This document shows positions 1 to 7,538 of a stretch of DNA of 11,012 bases, in pieces. Below the pieces are notes generated by a model. The model did no database searches, was not told the DNA's origin, and worked only from the letters and a program-made list of their open reading frames with translations. Origin of the DNA: Deltaproteobacteria bacterium (GTDB lineage: Bacteria > Desulfobacterota > Desulfobacteria > Desulfobacterales > Desulfatibacillaceae). Made by a program: the position numbers and the translations under genes. Position 1 is the stretch's first letter. Every line of letters starts with the position of its first letter. The stretch is taken from contig JAFDHW010000042.1 in the NCBI GenBank assembly GCA_019308705.1, positions 1 to 11,012 on the forward strand, in the 5' to 3' direction.

Positions 1-137
1 TGAAATTTTTCACCCTTCCGGCGAGTCCGATTCACGCGATAGCTGCGTCAGGAGGGGGTCGCGGTACAAAAGTACAGCTTCCCTCCTCCTTCCTTGCTCT
101 CGCGCGAATCGAACGCGTGAATAATCCGGGCTAAATT
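1..137. repeat. Intergenic tail after tyrS with nested inverted repeats
   Basis: No gene is visible here. The stretch holds several inverted repeats. A 9-nt arm ATTCACGCG (30-38) is complementary to CGCGTGAAT (114-122). Inside it GGAGGG (51-56) pairs with CCCTCC (81-86), and GTAC-AAAA-GTAC (64-75) forms a small hairpin. AGCTG (41-45) can alternatively pair with CAGCT (75-79). At the window edge TGAAA (1-5) faces TTTCA (8-12). Read from the minus strand it could fold into one long hairpin in the tyrS 3' untranslated region. There is no clear T-tract after the outer arm, so it is not a standard intrinsic terminator. It may be a dispersed intergenic palindromic repeat, but a single copy cannot show that. 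Confidence 0.5.
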
Positions 138-1418
138 CTATTTTTCCTCCACCACCCGGTGATGGCGTTTTTTCCCCGCCCGCAGGGTCAGCGCGCCGTC
201 CACGGCGTCGGCAAGGGTCACCGCCTGGTCAAAGGCCTCCACCCGCCGGTCGTTCACGTAGCCCCCTCCCTGGGCCAACAGCCGCCGGGCCGCCCCCCTG
301 GAGGCGCACAGCCCCACCTCGGCGAACAGCTCGAAGGCGGGAATCCCCTTTTCCAGGCGCTCCCGCGGGATGGCCGTGGTGGGTACGCCTTTGTCGGCGG
401 CGCCCTTCTTCCTGGGGATGGACGAAGAAGGCAAAAGGCCCGCCGGGATGTTCCAGCCTCCGAACATGGCCGCGGCCGCGGAAAAGGCCTCGTCGGCCGC
501 CTCCGTACCGTGGGCCAGGGCCGTGGCCTCGAAGGCCAGGACGGCCTTGGCCGGGTTCAGGTCCTGGCCGGACAAGCTTTCCACGGCTTCGATCTCCTCG
601 CCCGGCAGGAAGGTGAACAGGCACAAAAACCGGGCCACGTCGTCGTCGTGGGTGTTCACCCAGTACTGGAAATACTCGTAGGGGGAGGTCTTTTCCGGGG
701 AAAGCCACACCGCGCCCTTGGCGGTCTTGCCCATCTTGGCGCCGGAGCTCGTGGTGATGAGCGGGAAGGTGATGCCAAAGGCCGTCTGTCCCCGCACCCG
801 GCGGATGAGGTCCACCCCGGCCACGATGTTGCCCCACTGGTCGGAGCCCCCCATCTGGAGCCGGCACCCGCGGCGGTCGAAGAGTTTCAGGAAATCGTAG
901 GCCTGGAGCAGCATGTAGTTGAACTCGATGAAGGAAAGCCCCTCCTCGGATTCCAGGCGCAGGCGGCAGGACTCGGCCTTTAACATGCGATTGACGGAAA
1001 AATGCCGTCCGATGTCCCGCAAAAAGGGAATGTACTTCAGGCCCAAAAGCCAGTCCGCGTTGTTTTCCACCGAGGCGTTCTTGGAAAAATCCAGGAAACG
1101 GCCAAGCTGGGCCGCGATGGCCTGGCAGTTTTGCTCCACCAGGTTTGCGTCCAGAAGTTTGCGCATCTCCGTCTTGCCGGAGGGATCGCCCACCAGCCCG
1201 GTGCCCCCGCCCAGAAGGGCGATGGGGTGGTGGCCGGCCCGCTGCATGTGGCAAAGCGCCATGATGGGCACCAGGCTCCCCACGTGGAGGCTGTCCGCGG
1301 TGGGGTCGAACCCGATGTAGCAGACCACCTCCTCCTGGTTCAACAGATCGGCCAGTTCCTCCTGGTGGGTCACCGCCTCCACGAATCCCCGGCTTTGAAG
1401 CACGTCCAGCACGCTCAT
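138..1418 (-). CDS. tyrS: Tyrosine--tRNA ligase (TyrRS)
   Basis: TyrS charges tRNA-Tyr with tyrosine using ATP in the cytoplasm. The product is 426 aa from the ATG at 1416-1418, close to the usual class Ic bacterial TyrRS length. Visible marks are the Rossmann-fold start CYIGFDPTADSLHVGS with HVGS as the HIGH-type signature (about 45-48), GGSDQWGN (about 190-197) in the tyrosine/adenylate pocket, and KMGKT as the KMSKS-type loop (about 228-232). A C-terminal S4-like RNA-binding domain starts around residue 360 and contains a GGGYVNDRRV segment. An in-frame TTG at 1428-1430 would add four residues (MDGT). I prefer the ATG because MSVLD matches the usual TyrRS start and GGATGGA lies just upstream. 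The gene follows rny by 73 nt, and a hairpin lies in that gap. It is complete, with no anomalies. Confidence 0.97.
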   Translation of the reverse strand: MSVLDVLQSRGFVEAVTHQEELADLLNQEEVVCYIGFDPTADSLHVGSLVPIMALCHMQRAGHHPIALLGGGTGLVGDPSGKTEMRKLLDANLVEQNCQAIAAQLGRFLDFSKNASVENNADWLLGLKYIPFLRDIGRHFSVNRMLKAESCRLRLESEEGLSFIEFNYMLLQAYDFLKLFDRRGCRLQMGGSDQWGNIVAGVDLIRRVRGQTAFGITFPLITTSSGAKMGKTAKGAVWLSPEKTSPYEYFQYWVNTHDDDVARFLCLFTFLPGEEIEAVESLSGQDLNPAKAVLAFEATALAHGTEAADEAFSAAAAMFGGWNIPAGLLPSSSIPRKKGAADKGVPTTAIPRERLEKGIPAFELFAEVGLCASRGAARRLLAQGGGYVNDRRVEAFDQAVTLADAVDGALTLRAGKKRHHRVVEEK

Positions 1419-1437
1419 GGTTCCATCCAAACTTCGA

Positions 1438-1466
1438 GGGCCGGCGGGGGATTCCCGCGCCGGCCC
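1438..1466 (-). terminator. Hairpin between rny and tyrS, possible weak terminator or attenuator
   Basis: GGGCCGGCG (1438-1446) pairs with CGCCGGCCC (1458-1466). After one G-G mismatch a further GGG/CCC pairs around an ATT loop (1451-1453). On the minus strand the stem is followed by TCGAAGTTTGG, which lacks a real T-tract, so read-through into tyrS is likely. In the plus direction it is followed by GTTTT. It may partly terminate rny transcripts, act as an RNA-processing or stability element, or adjust the rny:tyrS ratio. I see no T-box specifier or antiterminator; the leader is too short for one. Confidence 0.45.
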
Positions 1467-1491
1467 GTTTTCGGCGCAAGCGTTTCGCCTG

Positions 1492-3057
1492 TTATTTCGT
1501 GGCGTACCCCACCGCCCGGGTCTCCCGGATCACGGTCACCCGGATCTGGCCGGGAAAGGTGAGGTTCTCCTCGATCTTCTTGGTCACGTCCCGGCACAGC
1601 AGCACGGAATCGTCGTCGGACACCTTGTCGCTCTGCACGATGATGCGAAGTTCCCGCCCCGCCTGGATGGCGTAGGTGTTGGACACGCCGTCAAAGGAGG
1701 TGGCTATCTTTTCCAAGTCGTCCAGGCGCTTGATGTAGGATTCGAACATCTCCCTGCGCGCGCCGGGGCGGGCGCCGGAGAGCGAGTCCGCGGCCTGGAC
1801 CAGGACGGCCAGCACGGAAACCGGCGGCACGTCCTCGTGGTGGGCCGAGATGGCGTGCACCACCTTGGGGCTTTCGTTGAACTTCTTGGCCAGCTTGGCC
1901 CCGATCAAGGCGTGGGGGCCCTCCACCTCGTGGTCCACGGACTTGCCGATGTCGTGCAAAAGCCCGGCCCGGCGGGCCTGCTTCACGTTCAGGCCCAGCT
2001 CCGAAGCCATGATGCCGCACAAAAAGCCCACCTCGATGGAGTGCTGGAGCATGTTCTGGGCGTAGGAGGTTCGGAACTTGAGCTTGCCCAGGTGCTTGAT
2101 CAGCTCGGGATGGATGCCGTGGACCCCCAGGTCGAAGGTGGCCTGCTCCCCGGCCTCGCGGATGGTCTGCTCCACGTCGGCCTCGGCCTTTTTCACCACG
2201 TCCTCGATGCGGGCGGGGTGGATGCGGCCGTCGGCGATGAGCCGGGTGAGGGCCAGCCGGGCCACCTCCCGGCGCACGGGGTTGAACCCGGAGAGGATCA
2301 CGGCCTCGGGAGTGTCGTCCACGATGAGGTCGATGCCCGTAGCGGCCTCCAGGGCCCGGATGTTTCGTCCCTCCCGGCCGATGATCCTGCCCTTCATCTC
2401 CTCGTTGGGCAGATCCACCACGGACACGGTCTTTTCCGCCACGTAGTCCCCGGCGTAACGCTGGATGGCCGTGGCGATGATCTTCTTGGACTTCTTGTCC
2501 GCTTCTTCCTTGGCTTCGTTCTCGATGCGCTTGACCAGCTTGGCGGCCTCGTGGCGGGCCTCGCTCTCCATGGCCTTGACCAGGAGCTCCTTGGCCTGCT
2601 CGGCGGTCATACCGGAGATGCGCTCCAGCTCCGCCTGTTGTTGGGCCACCAGCTGCTCGACCTTCTGTTTTTCCCCGGCCAGGGCCGCCTCCTGCTCCGC
2701 CAGGGAGCGCTCCCGCGCGTCCAGTTCCGCGTCGCGCTTGTCCAGCTGGTCCAGCTTCCTGTCCAGGTTTTCTTCGCGCTGGAGCAGCCTGGCCTCCAGC
2801 TTCTTGAACTCGTTTCTGGCCTCCCGGCTCTCTTGCTCAAAATCCGACCGCATCTTGAAGACGAGGTCCTTGGCCTCCACCTCGGCTTCCTTCAAGATGC
2901 GTTCCGCGGTCCTTTTGGCTTCCTCCAGGTGGCGCCTGGCCTTCTCTTCCGTTTCCCGTACGCGGCCTGCGCCCACCCGCCTGCGCAAAAGCAGGGCCGC
3001 GCCCGCTCCCGCAGCGAGCAGAGCCAGCCCCGCGAGTATATATAGAATGATCTCCAT
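1492..3057 (-). CDS. rny: Ribonuclease Y (membrane-anchored endoribonuclease)
   Basis: RNase Y is an endonuclease that starts mRNA decay and processing at the inner membrane. The 521-aa product shows the full family layout: an N-terminal membrane anchor (about 4-25) followed by basic residues, a long charged coiled coil (about 30-200), a KH RNA-binding domain with [12 protein letters not shown] (about 223-234), and an HD metal-dependent phosphohydrolase domain. The metal ligands are visible as H339 in LQHSIEV and H368-D369 in LLHDIGK, with the later AHHEDV and [15 protein letters not shown] stretches. Length matches the usual ~520 aa. The start is well supported: GGAGGAA lies just upstream of the ATG at 3055-3057. 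It lies downstream of the 6S RNA gene across a structured spacer of about 300 nt, and tyrS follows it. No defects are visible. Confidence 0.97.
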   Translation of the reverse strand: MEIILYILAGLALLAAGAGAALLLRRRVGAGRVRETEEKARRHLEEAKRTAERILKEAEVEAKDLVFKMRSDFEQESREARNEFKKLEARLLQREENLDRKLDQLDKRDAELDARERSLAEQEAALAGEKQKVEQLVAQQQAELERISGMTAEQAKELLVKAMESEARHEAAKLVKRIENEAKEEADKKSKKIIATAIQRYAGDYVAEKTVSVVDLPNEEMKGRIIGREGRNIRALEAATGIDLIVDDTPEAVILSGFNPVRREVARLALTRLIADGRIHPARIEDVVKKAEADVEQTIREAGEQATFDLGVHGIHPELIKHLGKLKFRTSYAQNMLQHSIEVGFLCGIMASELGLNVKQARRAGLLHDIGKSVDHEVEGPHALIGAKLAKKFNESPKVVHAISAHHEDVPPVSVLAVLVQAADSLSGARPGARREMFESYIKRLDDLEKIATSFDGVSNTYAIQAGRELRIIVQSDKVSDDDSVLLCRDVTKKIEENLTFPGQIRVTVIRETRAVGYATK

Positions 3058-3356
3058 GCTTTCCTCCGGAACGATCCGGCTGTGGGGACCAAGCCCCCGA
3101 TCCGCTTTTCAAGCGGTTTAACTGCCCTGGTTTTCCTCTGAAGCTTTTCCCGGGAGCTCCCGGGCCCCGGTGGCCGGCCCGCCGGGCGGTGTTCACAGCC
3201 GGACAAGGACGCGGCCTGCGGGGCGTCTGGAGGATACGATCAGGCTTTCCTTCAACAGGGCGAAAAAGAGAGGGATGTTGGGCGAGGTCGTCTTTGCGCG
3301 GGAACAGACCGGGTTTTCCGGGGATGAGGGCGGCTGCCCCCCGAAACCCGGAAGGA
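3058..3356 (-). other. Structured non-coding leader between 6S RNA and rny
   Basis: This ~300-nt stretch holds no convincing gene; the only frames open here lack a recognisable protein and run on into rny out of frame. It contains several inverted repeats. CCGGGTTT (3309-3316) pairs with AAACCCGG (3344-3351). A 16-nt perfect palindrome CCCGGGAGCTCCCGGG spans 3149-3164. CCGCTT-TTC-AAGCGG lies at 3102-3116, and GGGG (3084-3087) faces CCCC (3094-3097). The last three would lie in a 5' leader of rny mRNA just ahead of its GGAGGAA ribosome binding site. I could not identify a confident promoter for rny within it. Confidence 0.5.
3309..3351 (-). terminator. Strong hairpin just downstream of 6S RNA
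   Basis: CCGGGTTT and AAACCCGG form an 8-bp outer stem, extended inward by GGGG against a C-run. It lies only a few nucleotides past the inferred 6S 3' end. On the minus strand the hairpin is followed by TCTGTTCCC, so there is no T-tract of the intrinsic type. A pyrimidine-rich CTCTTTTT run follows some 35 nt later. It may halt transcription imperfectly or protect or define the 6S RNA 3' end before processing. Confidence 0.4.
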
Positions 3357-3534
3357 GGCCCCCGCCCGATGCCGTGTCAGCCGAGTCCTTGAACCTGCAG
3401 TGACAGGTGGGCGCCTCCTCCGTCCCTTCGGGCGCATCCTCGCGGGAACGTGCTCTCCCGGGCCGGCTCGGCTCCCGTTTTCATGGCTGTTGGGTCAAGG
3501 AATGCGTCGCCTCATCACGCACATGGCAGGGGCC
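3357..3534 (-). ncRNA. ssrS: 6S RNA
   Basis: 6S RNA is a promoter mimic that binds sigma70-RNA polymerase and holds it back when growth slows. The minus strand carries the family marks. The closing stem pairs GGCCCC (3529-3534) with GGGGCC (3357-3362), then TGCC with GGCA and TGT with ACA. CCTTGA (3495-3500) can pair with TCAAGG (3387-3392). A small hairpin ACCTG/CAGGT (3408-3404 with 3397-3393) lies on the 3' strand. The 3' part (CACCT...GGTTCAAGG...GGCTGACACGGCATC) aligns by eye with the same part of E. coli 6S RNA, as I remember that sequence. Length (~178 nt) is right. Its place directly after zapA is the classic proteobacterial location. The ends are inferred from pairing, to within about ten bases. 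A weak -10-like TTTTAT at 3537-3542 might start it; otherwise it is processed from the zapA transcript. Confidence 0.88.
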
Positions 3535-3556
3535 GCATAAAACGGCCTGGTGCCCT

Positions 3557-3865
3557 TCATGAGACCCGGCCCTCCGTCTGCTGGCGGATGCGGTCCAGGA
3601 GTGCTTCGGACCGGGCGCCTATCCTCTCGATGAACCGTTGATGTTCCTTGCTGAACGCGGCATACCTGCCGCATATGTCCATGATGGCCAGAACCAGGAG
3701 GGCGGCCTTGTCTCCCTGGCCGCGGTTTGCAAAATGGCTTTGAACCCTCTGGATGGTTTCCTCGGCCAACCTGGCGGCTTCCCTAACTTCGGCCGGATCG
3801 CCCTGGGTCTCGAAGGTGTATTCCTTGCCCAGAACCCTGATGGTGACCCTCTGCTGGGAAGTCAT
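3557..3865 (-). CDS. zapA: Cell division protein ZapA
   Basis: ZapA binds FtsZ and bundles protofilaments, stabilising the Z ring at midcell. The 102-aa product has the ZapA head at the N terminus (VTIRVLGKEYTFETQGD, about 7-23), the AARLAEETIQRVQ helix, and a C-terminal coiled coil (about 52-98) with the DKAALLVLAIMDICGRY segment typical of the family. The frame is open further upstream to about 4147, but the ATG at 3863-3865 is the right start: it follows the upstream gene by 14 nt, has AAGGCGG upstream, and gives the normal ZapA length. It is preceded by a zapB-like gene, presumably in one transcript. The 6S RNA begins about 22 nt after its stop codon. Confidence 0.93.
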   Translation of the reverse strand: MTSQQRVTIRVLGKEYTFETQGDPAEVREAARLAEETIQRVQSHFANRGQGDKAALLVLAIMDICGRYAAFSKEHQRFIERIGARSEALLDRIRQQTEGRVS

Positions 3866-3879
3866 GGCGCCGCCTTGGG

Positions 3880-4134
3880 CTATGCCTGGTCGCCGCCGGC
3901 CGAACCGGCCTGCCGGAGCCGGACAAGAAGCCCGTCGATACGGGAGCGGACCTCTTTGCGCTCGGCCAGAAGCCGGCCTTCGGCGTCCGTCTTTTCCTCC
4001 AACCGGGCTTCCAGGGCGCCGATCCGTTCCCTGAGTCCGCCATTTTCCTGGGAAAGGGCTTCGCACCGCGCCACCAGGCGATCCACCTGGTCGGCCAACC
4101 TGTCGAATTCCTGAAGGATACTCTCTTCGTCCAA
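3880..4134 (-). CDS. Small coiled-coil protein, ZapB-like
   Basis: This is an 84-aa acidic and basic, leucine-patterned protein that appears to be one continuous coiled coil from about residue 4 to 75 (for example LADQVDRLVARCEALSQENG and IGALEARLEEK). It has no membrane segment or catalytic motif. Size, composition and position directly before zapA suggest a ZapB-type division partner that would bridge ZapA to other division or chromosome proteins; that role is inference from context. The start is a TTG at 4132-4134. There is no in-frame ATG in the segment, and GGAGGA lies at 4138-4143, five bases upstream, so TTG is well supported. A sigma70-type promoter lies immediately upstream. Coiled coils mimic one another, so the family call is only moderate. 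Confidence 0.8.
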   Translation of the reverse strand: MDEESILQEFDRLADQVDRLVARCEALSQENGGLRERIGALEARLEEKTDAEGRLLAERKEVRSRIDGLLVRLRQAGSAGGDQA

Positions 4135-4137
4135 TCT

Positions 4138-4178
4138 TCCTCCACAATAACTATAGATTTTTGGCTCCTGAAAATCAA
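4138..4178 (-). promoter_or_regulatory. Promoter of zapB-like/zapA/ssrS with very short leader and strong RBS
   Basis: On the minus strand TTGATT (-35, 4173-4178) is separated by exactly 17 nt from TATAGT (-10, 4150-4155), an AT-rich match to the sigma70 consensus in otherwise GC-rich DNA. The expected start of transcription, about 7 nt past the -10, falls near 4143, where the Shine-Dalgarno GGAGGA (4138-4143) begins. The 5' leader would then be only about 9-11 nt before the TTG start at 4134. It likely drives zapB-like, zapA and perhaps a 6S RNA precursor. Confidence 0.75.
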
Positions 4179-4256
4179 GGGGTTTTCCCGGCGAAAAAAG
4201 CAGTCCAAAGACGCAAGACCTGGGATTTTCCGGCGAATCGGCCGGTTTGGCCCACG

Positions 4257-4288
4257 AAAAAAAGGGCCGGCCCCGTTGGGGCCGGCCC
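4257..4288 (-). terminator. Intrinsic terminator of the atp operon
   Basis: A perfect 11-bp GC-rich stem, GGGCCGGCCCC (4264-4274) with GGGGCCGGCCC (4278-4288), has a 3-nt loop. On the minus strand it is followed at once by seven T residues (A-run at 4257-4263 on the plus strand). It starts about 30 nt after the atpC stop codon, so it ends the ATP synthase transcript. There is no T-tract on the other side, so it is one-directional. Confidence 0.93.
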
Positions 4289-4317
4289 CGGTCTTGCCTG
4301 GGTCATGCGGCCACGGG

Positions 4318-4743
4318 TCAGGAGCTCATGCGGGCCGCGGCCCGGCTTTCCGCAAGGGATAACCGGTGCTGGGCGCGCAACAAGGCGGCCTTGGCGCGCT
4401 CGAAGTCCACGTCCGGGGCCCCGGATTCCAGCCTTTCCTGGGCCCGTTTCATGGCCTGGCGGGCGCGCTCGATGTCGATGTCGCTGCGGCGCTCCCCGGA
4501 CTGGGCCAGGACGGTCACCCGGTCGGGCAGCACCTCGGCAAAACCCTTGCTTACGAACACGCACCGTTCGGCTCCCGAAGCGTCCTTGTATCGCAGGGAG
4601 CCCACCTGCAGGCTGGTCAAGAAGGGGGTATGGCCGGGAAGAACCCCGAACTCCCCTTCGCTGCCCGGTGCGGTCACGGTCTGGGCCTGTTCGCCGACCA
4701 CCACCCGCTCGGGGGTCACGATTTCCAGATAGATATCGGCCAT
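4318..4743 (-). CDS. atpC: F1Fo ATP synthase subunit epsilon
   Basis: Epsilon is part of the central stalk; it couples gamma to the c-ring and can inhibit ATP hydrolysis through its C-terminal helices. The 141-aa product has the N-terminal beta-sandwich (about 1-85) with the family motif [11 protein letters not shown] (30-40), then two charged helices (about 88-138) that end in the [13 protein letters not shown] segment. Length is normal. The ATG at 4741-4743 is preceded by AGAGGAAG as ribosome binding site. It is the last gene of the operon, 36 nt after atpD, with the strong terminator downstream. Confidence 0.96.
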   Translation of the reverse strand: MADIYLEIVTPERVVVGEQAQTVTAPGSEGEFGVLPGHTPFLTSLQVGSLRYKDASGAERCVFVSKGFAEVLPDRVTVLAQSGERRSDIDIERARQAMKRAQERLESGAPDVDFERAKAALLRAQHRLSLAESRAAARMSS

Positions 4744-4779
4744 GACTTCCTCTTTTTGGGTGCCGTAGGGGCAGGCCTA

Positions 4780-6231
<1,452 letters not shown>

Positions 6232-7122
6232 TTATCCCTTCAGGGCCTCGGCGCCCCCGACAATATCCATCAATTCCTTGGTGATCGCCGCCTGCCGCGC
6301 CTTGTTGTAGGCCAGGGTCAGCTCGTCCAGCATGTCGTTGCATGCCTTGGTGGCGTTGTCCATGGCCTGCATCCGCGCGGCGTGCTCGGCAGTGGATGTC
6401 TCCAAAAGGGCCCTGTACACCTGGATGTATACGCTCATGGGCAGAAGCTCGGCCATGAGGGCCTCCACCGAGGGCTCGCACAGGTGTTCCGCCAAAAATT
6501 CGCCGGCGTCGGCTTTCTCCTCCTCCGCGGCCTCGATGGGCGGCACAGGCAACACCTGCCGCAGGGTGGCGGGCTGCTTGGCCACGGACACGAACCGGGA
6601 GTAGATCACCCAGACCTCGTCCCACCGGCCATCCAAAAAGCCGTCGATGAGCTTCTGTCCCGCGTCCGCCGCCACGGTGTAGGGAAAACGGGTTCCTATG
6701 ACGCCCAGGTGTTCTTCCACCCGCTCGAACCCGTTTTTCCGGGCCCAGTCGCGGCCCTTTTTCCCGAAGTTGGTGAACTTGACCCCTATGCCCGCGTCCT
6801 CCTTCTCCGCGGCGAAGTCCTCGGCCATCTCGATGAGGTTGGCGTTGAACCCGCCGCACAGGCCGCGGTCCGAGGTGCACAGCACCACGTTTACGGTCTT
6901 CACCTCGTTCCTGGGCACGAACAGGGGGCTCACGTCATCCCCGGCCCGAGCGGCAAGGCTCGCCAGAACCTCGGAGAACTTGTCCGCGTAGGGCCGAAAG
7001 GCGTCGGACCTCAGCTGGGCGCCGCGAAGACGCGAGGCAGCCACCATGTTCATGGCCTTGGTGATCTGCCGGGTCTTCTTCACGCCCCCGATCTTGGCCT
7101 TTACGTCCTTTAAACTTGGCAT
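6232..7122 (-). CDS. atpG: F1Fo ATP synthase subunit gamma
   Basis: Gamma is the rotating shaft inside the alpha3beta3 ring. The 296-aa product begins with the N-terminal shaft helix (MPSLKDVKAKIGGVKKTRQI and MVAASRLRGAQ, about 1-55), has the Rossmann-like core with SDRGLCGGFN (84-93), and ends with the long C-terminal helix (MQAMDNATKACNDMLDELTL, then YNKARQAAITKELMDIVGGA). Length is typical. It starts at the ATG at 7120-7122, 20 nt after the end of the atpA C-terminal frame, and precedes atpD by 36 nt. The central region (about 150-215) is the variable part of the family and is slightly long here. Confidence 0.97.
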   Translation of the reverse strand: MPSLKDVKAKIGGVKKTRQITKAMNMVAASRLRGAQLRSDAFRPYADKFSEVLASLAARAGDDVSPLFVPRNEVKTVNVVLCTSDRGLCGGFNANLIEMAEDFAAEKEDAGIGVKFTNFGKKGRDWARKNGFERVEEHLGVIGTRFPYTVAADAGQKLIDGFLDGRWDEVWVIYSRFVSVAKQPATLRQVLPVPPIEAAEEEKADAGEFLAEHLCEPSVEALMAELLPMSVYIQVYRALLETSTAEHAARMQAMDNATKACNDMLDELTLAYNKARQAAITKELMDIVGGAEALKG

Positions 7123-7142
7123 GTCACAAGCCTCTTTCCCCG

Positions 7143-7538
7143 CTACTGGATGGTATCCTTGAACTGCTCCCCGTACTCGGTGAGAACCTTCTGCATCAGC
7201 GCGTCGATCTCGTCGTCGATGGCGCGCTTCTCCGCGAGCTTTTCGAAGAGTTCAGGATACTTGGTCTCCACGAACTGGTACAGGCCGGCCTCGTACTTGG
7301 CCAAAACGTCCGTGGGCAGCTCGTCCAGGTAGCCGCGGGTTCCGGCGTAAAGGATGGTCACCTGCTTTTCCAGCGGCAGGGGGCTGTACTGGGGCTGCTT
7401 CAAGATTTCCACCAGCCGCTGGCCGCGGATGAGCTGGGCCTGGGTGGCGGCGTCCAGGTCCGAGCCAAAGGCGGCGAAGGCCTCCAGCTCGCGGAACTGG
7501 GCCAGGTCCATACGCAGGGAGCCGGCCACCTGTTTCAT
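7143..7538 (-). CDS. atpA: ATP synthase subunit alpha, C-terminal fragment (split atpA)
   Basis: This 131-aa frame is the C-terminal helical domain of alpha: it begins [20 protein letters not shown] and continues through [32 protein letters not shown] and a final helix with [18 protein letters not shown]. In intact AtpA this follows directly after the GGAAQ-K-A stretch that ends the upstream frame. Here it is in a different frame, and its ATG (7536-7538) overlaps the upstream TGA (7535-7537) as ATGA. AGGAAAAGG lies just before the ATG, so reinitiation by the same ribosome is conceivable. The two frames sum to 505 residues, the normal alpha length. The internal M is normally just a residue within alpha, which argues for a one-base loss rather than a designed gene. 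Confidence 0.9.
   Translation of the reverse strand: MKQVAGSLRMDLAQFRELEAFAAFGSDLDAATQAQLIRGQRLVEILKQPQYSPLPLEKQVTILYAGTRGYLDELPTDVLAKYEAGLYQFVETKYPELFEKLAEKRAIDDEIDALMQKVLTEYGEQFKDTIQ

Noticed and set aside
1419..1430. TTG start adding four residues to TyrS
   Set aside because: The ATG at 1416-1418 fits the family N terminus better, and a GGA-rich site precedes it.
1419..1491. T-box leader for tyrS
   Set aside because: The gap is only 73 nt and shows no T-box consensus or stem I; the hairpin alone is not enough.
1417..3045. Long plus-strand open frame (about 540 codons) opposite rny
   Set aside because: It is a mirror of the rny codon pattern with no domain or ribosome binding site; rny itself is certain.
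3170..3403. Small plus-strand open frames across the rny leader and 6S RNA
   Set aside because: They run opposite a well-supported non-coding RNA, with no recognisable protein and no convincing ribosome binding site.
3866..4147. N-terminal extension of zapA to a start near 4147
   Set aside because: It overlaps the zapB-like gene in another frame, is Arg/Gly/Pro-rich, and would nearly double ZapA beyond the family length.
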